From an archaeon (GTDB taxonomy: Archaea; Hydrothermarchaeota; Hydrothermarchaeia; JALTZZ01; JALUTC01), in NCBI GenBank assembly GCA_027058345.1, contig JALUTC010000091.1, positions 1-14,270 of the forward strand: a stretch of DNA of 14,270 nucleotides, given 5' to 3'. The notes beneath the pieces were generated by a model. That model worked only from the letters and a program-made list of their open reading frames with translations. It was not told the origin of the DNA and did no database searches. The translations under genes and the position numbers were made by a program. Below, piece after piece: positions 1 through 5,849 of this stretch. Each line of letters begins with the position of its first letter. Position 1 is the first letter of the stretch.

Positions 1-780
1 GGAACTGGTGCTGATAGAATAAAAACGATAAACGTTTCAACAATAGCAGCAATCGTTGCAAGCGCCTCTGGATGTTACGTTGCAAAGCATGGAAATAGAG
101 CAGTAACTTCAAAGGTTGGTAGTGCAGATTTACTCGAAGCTCTTGGAGTTAGAATTGAATTAGAACCGAAGGAAGTTGAAAGGATGATAGAAGAGGTGAG
201 GTTCGGATTCATATATGCACCAAAATATCACGTAGCATTAAAAAATGTTGCAAAAGTTAGAAGGGAAATTGGTATAAGAACTGTTTTCAACATATTAGGC
301 CCATTATCCAATCCTGCAAATGTTAATTCTCAATTACTAGGAGTATTCGATAAAAGGATTATGAGAAAAGTAGCAGAGGTTTTAAGAAAACTTAATGTAA
401 AGAGGGCTCTCGTTGTACATGGTGCTGAAGGAATTGATGAAATTTCCATAACAGATAAAACGTATGTAATTGAAGTTTCAAAAAATAATCTGGAGGAGTA
501 TGAAATAGCTCCCGAAGATTTTAAATTAGAGAGAGGAAGTGTTGAAGAAATACTTGGAGGTGACTTAGAATATAATAAGGCTGTTGCTCTCAAAATATTA
601 AAGAACGAGGACAATTCTTCAAGGAAAGATTTCGTGTTGATAAATGCTGGCGCTGCAATTTACGTTGCAGGTAAGGCTAGAGATTTACAGGAAGGTATAG
701 AAATAGCGAGGAATACTATTGAAGAAGGTCTTGCATATAAAAAGTTAAGAGAAATTGTTGAATACTCTAAGAAATTATAA
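1..780 (+). CDS. trpD: Anthranilate phosphoribosyltransferase TrpD (5' end cut off by window)
   Basis: This enzyme transfers the phosphoribosyl group of PRPP to anthranilate, an early committed step of tryptophan synthesis in the cytoplasm. The open frame enters from base 1 and runs 259 codons. The first visible residues, GTGAD, are the PRPP-binding glycine motif (usually GTGGD). They are followed by a KHGNRAVTSKVGSADLLEALGV segment at about residues 29-50 and VRREIGIRTVFNILGPLSNPAN at about 86-107, both highly diagnostic of TrpD. Family members have about 340 residues and this motif near residue 80, so roughly 80 N-terminal residues lie outside the window. It is probably the last gene of a trp cluster, because the next gene is on the other strand. 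Its TAA lies in TTATAA, which also supplies the stop of the convergent methyltransferase gene. The G-to-A change in GTGGD is a small deviation. Assignment is secure. Confidence 0.95.
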   Translation, partial: GTGADRIKTINVSTIAAIVASASGCYVAKHGNRAVTSKVGSADLLEALGVRIELEPKEVERMIEEVRFGFIYAPKYHVALKNVAKVRREIGIRTVFNILGPLSNPANVNSQLLGVFDKRIMRKVAEVLRKLNVKRALVVHGAEGIDEISITDKTYVIEVSKNNLEEYEIAPEDFKLERGSVEEILGGDLEYNKAVALKILKNEDNSSRKDFVLINAGAAIYVAGKARDLQEGIEIARNTIEEGLAYKKLREIVEYSKKL

Positions 781-1737
781 TTTTTCTATAATTAAGAAAT
801 TCTTTCCCAATATTTCATATTCTATATTAAATCCCAACGTTTCTATAGTATTTATGATTTCGGTTGTCGTTCTATATTTTATAAACGATTTATTTAAGGA
901 ATTAAAAAATTCGTAAATTGTTTCGTTGAAATCTACCAAATCAGGGAAAATTTCTGAAAATATTACCAACTTTCCTCCCTTTTTTAAACACTTCATCATG
1001 TTGCTTAACGCTCTTGGTAACGATTCGATATATTCGAGAACCTTTGTACAAATCACGTAATCATATCTCTCCCTAGCAATTATTTCTTCAATTGATATAT
1101 TTCTAAGTATAACATTTGATATCCTTCCTCTTTTTACACGATTTTTTGCAATCCTTATCATTGACTTCGACTTATCTATCCCAACATACCAACCGTTTGG
1201 ATAAGTATATTTTGCGAAAAAAACTGGAGAATAAGAACCACAACCTACATCCAATATGTATAAATTTTTATCCATTTGAAAATATTCTGATATTACCTCC
1301 CTGTAAAGGTTTGAAAAATTTGACGAAAGAAACGAATCTATAAAATCTGCTCCGTGTTCAAAATCGTACAATATTAAAGGATGGCTCTCACTTACTATAA
1401 AATAATTGAACATTCTCATTATCTCATCGTAAAACTGTAAATAATCAGGAACTATATAATTATGATTATATTCAACGATTACCCTCTTCAATTCCAATTC
1501 ATCGTAACTGATTATCTTCTTTAAGGTATTAACATATTTTATTAAAAATATTTTGTTTTGTATACTTGGAATGTTTGGTATAAAATTTTCTTCAAATATT
1601 TTATCGGCATATTTTAAAATTCCAAACTTGATTCCTAAATCTATAAAATAAAAATATAATCTATGGAAGTTGTACTTAATCGTTTCCTCGATATATTTTA
1701 GCTTCTCCCTTATACTGTTATGTAATAATCTATGCAA
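775..1737 (-). CDS. Class I SAM-dependent methyltransferase, substrate unknown
   Basis: This 320-residue protein has a C-terminal Rossmann-type methyltransferase domain. Motif I is DVGCGSYSP (about residues 163-171), an acidic residue that would contact the ribose is in GID (about 186-188), and a YDYVICTKVLEYI segment (225-237) and LKKGGKLVI (251-259) complete the fold. The first 150 residues are mostly helical-looking, rich in Tyr, Phe, Ile and Lys, and match no domain I recognise; they may define the substrate. The start is a TTG at 1737-1735. An in-frame TGA lies just upstream and a strong Shine-Dalgarno sequence, AGGTGG, sits seven bases before it. The gene overlaps the end of the upstream regulator gene by 28 bp, so the two are surely co-transcribed. 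It ends in the shared TTATAA with trpD. Methyltransferase class is confident; the substrate cannot be told. Confidence 0.85.
   Translation of the reverse strand: MHRLLHNSIREKLKYIEETIKYNFHRLYFYFIDLGIKFGILKYADKIFEENFIPNIPSIQNKIFLIKYVNTLKKIISYDELELKRVIVEYNHNYIVPDYLQFYDEIMRMFNYFIVSESHPLILYDFEHGADFIDSFLSSNFSNLYREVISEYFQMDKNLYILDVGCGSYSPVFFAKYTYPNGWYVGIDKSKSMIRIAKNRVKRGRISNVILRNISIEEIIARERYDYVICTKVLEYIESLPRALSNMMKCLKKGGKLVIFSEIFPDLVDFNETIYEFFNSLNKSFIKYRTTTEIINTIETLGFNIEYEILGKNFLIIEKL
781..785 (+). terminator. T-tract just after trpD
   Basis: Five T residues followed by CTATAATT begin directly after the trpD stop codon. Short T-runs are the usual intrinsic termination signal in archaea. This one lies inside the 3' end of the convergent methyltransferase gene, as it must since the two genes leave no space between them. 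It is short, so the call is tentative. Confidence 0.25.
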
Positions 1738-2114
1738 TGTTCAACCACCTTTTTTCCATATTCCGTTAACCTATAATATTTGTAATTTCCTATCTTTACA
1801 ACCTCTACCAAACCTAGGCTTATCAATGAGAAATTATCCCTATATCTTTCTCCCATCCCTTTTAAACATCCGAGAACATTACTTGGATCAGATTTTACAG
1901 CCTTTGCAATTTCCGATAGGTATGCTACGTTAGGATATATTTTATATAAGTAGAACAGAATCTTTCTTCTTAAATCGCTCCTATTCAAACTTCTAACGAT
2001 CATGGGGTCTATTAAGTATAGTTTGAAATAATTTTCCTCAGATTTTTCCTTTCTCTTCTCATCAAACATCTTCTTGAGTTCGGCAACATACTTCTTTTCC
2101 TTATCTTCCTTCAT
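1710..2114 (-). CDS. Winged-helix transcriptional regulator
   Basis: This small basic protein (134 residues from the chosen start) begins with a charged, probably helical or coiled segment (KEDKEKKYVAELKKMFDEKR). A winged helix-turn-helix domain follows: LNRSDLRRKILFYLYKIYP, then YLSEIAKAVKSDPSNVLGCLKGMGERY as the recognition region, then LGLVEVVKIGNYKYYRLTEYGKKV as the wing. This domain pattern recurs in euryarchaeal regulators. The overall form recalls the euryarchaeal archaellum regulator EarA, but I cannot confirm that by eye. An ATG twelve bases upstream (2126) would add MVVN. I prefer 2114 because a GGTGG Shine-Dalgarno sequence lies five bases before it and the earlier ATG has none. 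It overlaps the downstream methyltransferase start by 28 bp. A perfect dyad and a direct repeat upstream could be its own operator. Confidence 0.8.
   Translation of the reverse strand: MKEDKEKKYVAELKKMFDEKRKEKSEENYFKLYLIDPMIVRSLNRSDLRRKILFYLYKIYPNVAYLSEIAKAVKSDPSNVLGCLKGMGERYRDNFSLISLGLVEVVKIGNYKYYRLTEYGKKVVEHCIDYYITV
1741..1750 (-). promoter_or_regulatory. Shine-Dalgarno sequence deciding the TTG start of the methyltransferase
   Basis: Read on the minus strand this is AGGTGGTTGA, with the AGGTGG core ending seven bases before the TTG start codon at 1737. The TGA stop in the methyltransferase frame overlaps the same stretch, so translation in this frame cannot begin earlier. The next in-frame Met codon is over 100 codons in, which makes the TTG start firm. 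Confidence 0.7.
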
Positions 2115-2144
2115 ATTAACCACCATATTTAAACTTTATTAGAT

Positions 2145-2157
2145 TTACAATATGTAA
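2145..2157. promoter_or_regulatory. Perfect inverted repeat, candidate operator
   Basis: The sequence is TTACA-ATA-TGTAA, a perfect 5-3-5 dyad, about 31 bp before the start of the winged-helix regulator and 105 bp before the divergent zinc-ribbon gene. Dyads of this size are typical binding sites for dimeric winged-helix proteins, so autoregulation is a reasonable inference. In such AT-rich DNA short dyads also arise by chance. Confidence 0.35.
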
Positions 2158-2178
2158 GAATTTTTAATAAGTAATTAT

Positions 2179-2208
2179 AAATTTGTGTAGCTAGATGTGT
2201 AGAAATTT
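2179..2208. repeat. Direct repeat GTGTAG (12-bp period) flanked by AAATTT
   Basis: GTGTAG occurs at 2185-2190 and again at 2197-2202, start-to-start 12 bp, with AAATTT immediately before the first copy (2179-2184) and immediately after the second (2203-2208). It lies in the 147-bp gap between the divergent regulator and zinc-ribbon genes (2115-2261). It could be a protein-binding site; chance is not excluded. Confidence 0.3.
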
Positions 2209-2214
2209 TTAAAT
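2206..2214 (+). promoter_or_regulatory. TATA-like element for the zinc-ribbon gene
   Basis: The stretch TTTTTAAAT could be the TATA box. Transcription would then begin near 2237 and give a leader of about 25 nt before the ATG at 2262. The leader has an AGGG but no convincing Shine-Dalgarno sequence. Other A-rich candidates lie closer to the gene (2221-2238), which would suit a leaderless message, so the choice is open. Confidence 0.25.
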
Positions 2215-2261
2215 GGGTAAAATAAAATAAAAAATAAAGAAGGACAATTAAGGGCATTAAA

Positions 2262-2804
2262 ATGATACCTGATGAAGAAAAGAGACGAATAATATTCAAT
2301 TTGAAGAGTAGCGTTCCAACAATTAGATATTATACTTTGAAAAAGCTTTCGGAAATGGCTGATACAAAACCAGAAATATTCAGTTTCTTAGCATATAATG
2401 ATGAGATTACATTGGAAGAAATAATAACGTCGATAAAATTCTTAAAGGAATATGATAGGGATGAAATAATAAGACGGGAGGCAAGCATTGCATTGGAAAA
2501 AATCCAAGCAATAATTGGTCCAAAGTTTGGTTACGAAGTATTATATTGTTATAAATGTAAAAAATATTTAGATATAACATGGAACTATTGCCCAAACTGT
2601 GGTGAAAAAGCACCAAATAAATCTAGCTTTAAAAAATGTCCAAAATGTAATTCTCCTGTGAAAAGTAATTGGAATTATTGTGTTTCGTGCGGATATAAAC
2701 TTAGAGCAGCTGAGGAAGTATTGTTATGTCCAAATTGTAAAAGGAAAGTTGATAGGTCATGGATTATTTGCCCATATTGTGGATATAGATTAAAAGCGGT
2801 CTAA
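2262..2804 (+). CDS. HEAT-like / triple zinc-ribbon protein of unknown function
   Basis: This 180-residue protein has two parts. Residues 1-85 are helical, with VPTIRYYTLKKLSEMA and RDEIIRREASIALEKI resembling HEAT-type helical repeats. Residues 96-173 hold three zinc ribbons, each C-x2-C-x10-C-x2-C: Cys 96/99/110/113, 126/129/140/143 and 156/159/170/173. The three units repeat with an exact 30-residue period, and a Trp (107, 137, 167) occupies the same place in each, so they arose by tandem duplication. There is no signal peptide or membrane segment, so it is cytoplasmic. It is probably an adaptor that binds nucleic acid or another protein; no enzyme motif is visible. It is divergent from the winged-helix gene, and its stop overlaps the larB stop by 4 bp. 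Zinc binding is secure; the role is unknown. Confidence 0.85.
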   Translation: MIPDEEKRRIIFNLKSSVPTIRYYTLKKLSEMADTKPEIFSFLAYNDEITLEEIITSIKFLKEYDRDEIIRREASIALEKIQAIIGPKFGYEVLYCYKCKKYLDITWNYCPNCGEKAPNKSSFKKCPKCNSPVKSNWNYCVSCGYKLRAAEEVLLCPNCKRKVDRSWIICPYCGYRLKAV

Positions 2805-3574
2805 TGCTTATATATTTTCCTAAGTATAATATATGCATACAAGGCAGCTCTCACACCAGAATTTATATTAACGACGGCAACATTTGGACTACAACTATTT
2901 AACATGCTTAACAATGCTGCAATACCCTTCCCTCCAAAACCATACCCTGTAGATGTTGGAACTGCTATGATAGGAATATCTAATAATCCTCCCAATATAC
3001 TTGGTAAAGCACCTTCAAATCCTGCAAATACTATAGCTACATCTATATTATTTTTATATATTTCTTTAACAACATCTATAGTTCTATGAATCCCTGAAAT
3101 TCCAATATCATAAAATTTATAAACATTTTCACAAAACTCAACCAATATTTCATAGGATTCTTCTGCATATCTTACATCAGAGCTTCCCGCAGTTATAATT
3201 GCTACTCCACCATTAACTCTTTCAGGAGTATAATCCTTTGACTTTACCTTCAATAATTTACACGTATCATTATATTCGAGGATGAAACCTTTATCTTTAA
3301 GAATTTCTTCCAGTTTTTTAAACTTTTTTCTACTAAGCCTTGATACAAAACATATATTGTCATGTCTCATACAGCATTCTATTGCATTGTATAAATCTTT
3401 AACACTCTTCTTATATCCATAGACAATCTCTGGAATTTTTATCCTCCTCTTTCTGGATATATCGTAGACAACATTTTCCAACCTTTCAAAATCGAAAAGT
3501 CTTATATATTTTTCAACATATTCTTCATCAACCTCTCCCCTCTTGTATTTAATCAAAATATCCCTTATTTCCAT
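2801..3574 (-). CDS. larB: LarB, nickel-pincer cofactor biosynthesis carboxylase/hydrolase
   Basis: LarB carboxylates and hydrolyses nicotinic acid adenine dinucleotide to pyridinium-3,5-biscarboxylic acid mononucleotide, the first step towards the nickel-pincer nucleotide that LarE and LarC complete. The cofactor serves LarA-type racemases and epimerases. The 257-residue length fits. Residues 1-120 form the LarB-specific N-terminal part. Residues 122-257 are the PurE-like (AIR carboxylase) domain, with GSSD (130-133), GISGIHR (158-164), the glycine-rich turns FAGFEGALPSILGGLLDIPIIAVPTSTGYG (183-211), and NSC at 226-228, where the family's covalent cysteine lies. The following VVNINSG differs slightly from the NIDNGFG I expect. 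Nothing resembling larC or larE is in the window. No Shine-Dalgarno sequence precedes the ATG, so the message may be leaderless. It is divergent from htpX with 33 bp between. Confidence 0.88.
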   Translation of the reverse strand: MEIRDILIKYKRGEVDEEYVEKYIRLFDFERLENVVYDISRKRRIKIPEIVYGYKKSVKDLYNAIECCMRHDNICFVSRLSRKKFKKLEEILKDKGFILEYNDTCKLLKVKSKDYTPERVNGGVAIITAGSSDVRYAEESYEILVEFCENVYKFYDIGISGIHRTIDVVKEIYKNNIDVAIVFAGFEGALPSILGGLLDIPIIAVPTSTGYGFGGKGIAALLSMLNSCSPNVAVVNINSGVRAALYAYIILRKIYKH

Positions 3575-3590
3575 AAGTTACTAAACGTTA

Positions 3591-3603
3591 TTAAATATTT
3601 TAT
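3591..3603 (-). promoter_or_regulatory. TATA-like element in the larB/htpX divergent gap
   Basis: The 33-bp gap between the two start codons (3575-3607) contains a TTAAATATTTTAT stretch with the palindromic core AAATATTT. It is centred about 23 bp before the larB ATG, close to where a leaderless larB message would need it. For htpX it lies too near the start codon, so the htpX promoter probably lies further left, around or inside the larB start. Confidence 0.35.
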
Positions 3604-3607
3604 TTTT

Positions 3608-4588
3608 ATGAGTGCAATCTCTCTATGGTCAAGATTTATAATATTAATCGGAATATTATTTGGTATCATATATGCAGCCGTTGCAGTAATTGGAAAGATA
3701 TTAGGAATAGGTAGCTTCCTGTTTTATGCAATCCTCGCATCTCTCTTCCTAATATTGCAATACTTATTAGCACCGAAAATCGTCGAATTAACAATGAACG
3801 TCAGATATGTGGATGAATATGAAGCACCAAAATTGCATAGAATCGTTGAAGAACTTGCAGCGAAGGCAGGAATACCGAAACCTAAGGTTGGAATTTCTGA
3901 AATAGAAATACCCAATGCCTTTGCCTTTGGTAGAAGTGTTAGGGATGGTAGGGTTGTTGTCACAAGACCCTTACTTAGGATGTTGAACGAAGATGAATTG
4001 AGAGCAGTACTGGGACATGAAATCTCGCACATTAAGCATAGGGATATGCTTGTAATTACATTGCTATCAATAATCCCAATGATTTTCTATTACATAGCAT
4101 ACAACTTGTGGTGGAGCAGCCTCTTTGCAAGAGAGAGAGGAAATTACCTTGCATTAATTGGAATATTGGCATTTATAATATATTTCGTGACAAATCTTCT
4201 TGTATTGTATGCTTCAAGAATTAGAGAATATTATGCAGATTATGGAAGTGTAAAGCTTGGAAATCAACCACATCATTTGGCATCTGCTTTGTACAAGATA
4301 GTCTATGGCTCTGCAAAAGTTGCTGCGTATGATGAAGAAACTATAAAGAAATACGAAGCTGTGAAGGCATTCTTCTTAAATGATCCGAGAAAATCTTTGG
4401 ACGAAATATATGATTTGAGACAAATAGATATTGATAGGAGTGGAACAATAGATATGCATGAATTGATGATGTTAAGGAAGAAGAAAGTAAAGATAAGCTT
4501 TGCAGATAGACTGTTGGAATTATTCAGTACGCACCCAAATACATTGAAAAGAATAAAGTATCTATCAACGCTTTATGATAGAGTTTAA
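3608..4588 (+). CDS. htpX: HtpX-type membrane zinc metalloprotease (M48) with EF-hand-like loop
   Basis: HtpX is a membrane-bound endopeptidase that removes misfolded membrane proteins. The 326-residue protein has two hydrophobic segments near the N terminus (about 7-28 and 35-53). The active site is HEISH at 137-141 (zinc ligands His137 and His141, catalytic Glu138). Two more hydrophobic stretches follow (about 146-166 and 180-202), and the third zinc ligand is Glu207 in EYYAD. The C-terminal FSTHPNTLKRIKYL is also typical of the family. An unexpected element is residues 274-285, DIDRSGTIDMHE, which fits the calcium-binding EF-hand loop at positions 1, 3, 5, 6, 8, 9 and 12 and sits between two likely helices. 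It may make the protease calcium-responsive; that is inference. The last 24 bp overlap the convergent cofC gene. Confidence 0.93.
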   Translation: MSAISLWSRFIILIGILFGIIYAAVAVIGKILGIGSFLFYAILASLFLILQYLLAPKIVELTMNVRYVDEYEAPKLHRIVEELAAKAGIPKPKVGISEIEIPNAFAFGRSVRDGRVVVTRPLLRMLNEDELRAVLGHEISHIKHRDMLVITLLSIIPMIFYYIAYNLWWSSLFARERGNYLALIGILAFIIYFVTNLLVLYASRIREYYADYGSVKLGNQPHHLASALYKIVYGSAKVAAYDEETIKKYEAVKAFFLNDPRKSLDEIYDLRQIDIDRSGTIDMHELMMLRKKKVKISFADRLLELFSTHPNTLKRIKYLSTLYDRV

Positions 4589-5161
4589 ATATTCATACGT
4601 TTTTTTCCTTCCTTTACATAAATGTAAGAATTCATAGATATCTTCAATTGTATCAATATCCAAATATAAATTCCTTGAAAAATATATAAAATATTTTATT
4701 TTATTTTTCTTACAATATTCTAATGTATCGATAAAGCTTTTATTCGTAAACATTATATCATATTTATTGCTTTTTCTGTAAACTAAACTTATTCCATTTC
4801 TTCTTGCTGGAGATAATATGTAATCGTAATCTTTTCTAATTTTTAAAACGTTTTCAATATCCTTTCCATCTATTAATGGAACATCCACAGGTAAAAATAT
4901 GCTTTCACCAGAAGCTTGCTCATTAATTATTTTTAATACATTTCTCAAACCTAGAGAATCTTCCTTTAGAATAATCGCATCTCTTACATGGATTTCTCTA
5001 TTCGATATTATATATATTTTTTTGGAAATATTTTTAATTGAATATAAAATATCTTCTAGCATACAGATTATTAATTTATATCTTTCTTCCTTACTTAGAT
5101 ATGGAGATAGTCTTGTTTTTCCATTTAATTTAACTGGTATAAATATTGGGATATCATTCAT
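4565..5161 (-). CDS. cofC: 2-phospho-L-lactate guanylyltransferase CofC
   Basis: CofC activates 2-phospho-L-lactate (or phosphoenolpyruvate in some organisms) with GTP, giving the guanylated unit that CofD joins to the deazaflavin FO in coenzyme F420 synthesis. The 198-residue protein has the nucleotidyltransferase fold: IPVKLNGKTRLSPYLSKEER (about 8-27) is the phosphate-binding opening with conserved Lys, Lys and Arg; LPVDVPLI (about 94-101) is the metal-binding Asp strand; RRNGISLVYR is the acceptor-side strand; and LDIDTIEDI is the family's closing motif. Its ATG overlaps the mfnB stop as ATGA, and it has no Shine-Dalgarno sequence of its own, so translation is probably coupled to mfnB. 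The length is slightly short of the roughly 210-220 residues usual for the family. The last 24 bp overlap htpX. Confidence 0.88.
   Translation of the reverse strand: MNDIPIFIPVKLNGKTRLSPYLSKEERYKLIICMLEDILYSIKNISKKIYIISNREIHVRDAIILKEDSLGLRNVLKIINEQASGESIFLPVDVPLIDGKDIENVLKIRKDYDYILSPARRNGISLVYRKSNKYDIMFTNKSFIDTLEYCKKNKIKYFIYFSRNLYLDIDTIEDIYEFLHLCKGRKKTYEYLNSIIKR
4600..4606 (+). terminator. T7 tract after htpX
   Basis: A run of seven T residues begins 12 bp after the htpX stop codon, with more T/C-rich sequence behind it (TTTTTTTCCTTCC). This is the form of an archaeal intrinsic terminator. It lies inside the convergent cofC gene, where it encodes Lys/Arg codons on the other strand. Confidence 0.4.
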
Positions 5162-5841
5162 AACGATTTAAACATTTCAACAAGAATCTTGAGCTTTTCC
5201 TCACTAATATTTCCTTCTCTCGTATCACAAACGGCACTTCTAAATCCAACAACATCTGGTTCAAGATTTTTTATCAATTCCAAATGTTCCATTCTAAGCT
5301 TACCAGCAATTGCAACGATCAAGTTACAATCCTTCGCCCTTTTTACAAATTCCTTTAAATATTCCAATGATAAAAAGTCGAAGAGACATTTACCCCTCTT
5401 ATTAAACGTATCTATCATTATTCCATCAACCTCATATTTATAACAGATGTTTATCAAATCGATTGGACTTACAGATGAAATGTTTTTATAATCTGCATAC
5501 GATGCTAGAACTAACCTTTTTCCATCGGTCGCTTTTCTAAGATTTTTAGCCATGATTTCGGCATGCTCCCTTTTTACCAAGAGGCCTGCCTTTATATAAT
5601 CGACACCTATAAGTTTTAAACAACATGCTGCCAAGGAATAACTACCTGGTTTAAAATCTAAGTCTCCAATCGTGGCGGATATTTCTTTTAATTTTATCTC
5701 CTTTCTTATCTCCTCTATTATCCAAGGATAATTTGCACCCAAAGAGCCTTCACTCGGATTCTTAATATCTATAATGTCGATATCATACTTGGCAAGCAAC
5801 CTTGCTTCTGATAAATCCTTACAACTGACCAATAGTTTCAT
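5158..5841 (-). CDS. mfnB: (5-formylfuran-3-yl)methyl phosphate synthase MfnB
   Basis: MfnB condenses two molecules of glyceraldehyde 3-phosphate into 4-(hydroxymethyl)-2-furancarboxaldehyde phosphate, the source of the furan ring of methanofuran, the formyl carrier of methanogenesis. The 227-residue TIM-barrel protein opens with MKLLVSCKDLSEA and DIIDIKNPSEGSLGANYPW. Lys27 of this segment matches the known catalytic lysine of the Methanocaldococcus enzyme. Lys84 (in YIKAGLL) and the Asp144/Lys148 pair (in MIDTFNKRGK) keep the positions and spacing of its other essential residues. It is the first gene of a two-gene unit with cofC. A TATA-like element 27 bp before the ATG and no Shine-Dalgarno sequence suggest a leaderless message. 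The start codon is separated by only 8 bp from the divergent gene's ATG. Strong evidence that the organism makes methanofuran. Confidence 0.94.
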   Translation of the reverse strand: MKLLVSCKDLSEARLLAKYDIDIIDIKNPSEGSLGANYPWIIEEIRKEIKLKEISATIGDLDFKPGSYSLAACCLKLIGVDYIKAGLLVKREHAEIMAKNLRKATDGKRLVLASYADYKNISSVSPIDLINICYKYEVDGIMIDTFNKRGKCLFDFLSLEYLKEFVKRAKDCNLIVAIAGKLRMEHLELIKNLEPDVVGFRSAVCDTREGNISEEKLKILVEMFKSL

Positions 5842-5849
5842 ATAAAAAT

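Noticed and set aside
1710..2114. Naming the regulator EarA, with the TATGTA at 2151-2156 as its binding site
   Set aside because: The resemblance is by general pattern only. No archaellum gene is in the window and a 6-bp match in AT-rich DNA is weak.
2115..2126. Upstream ATG of the winged-helix regulator (adds MVVN)
   Set aside because: No Shine-Dalgarno sequence precedes it, whereas GGTGG within this stretch is correctly spaced for the ATG at 2114.
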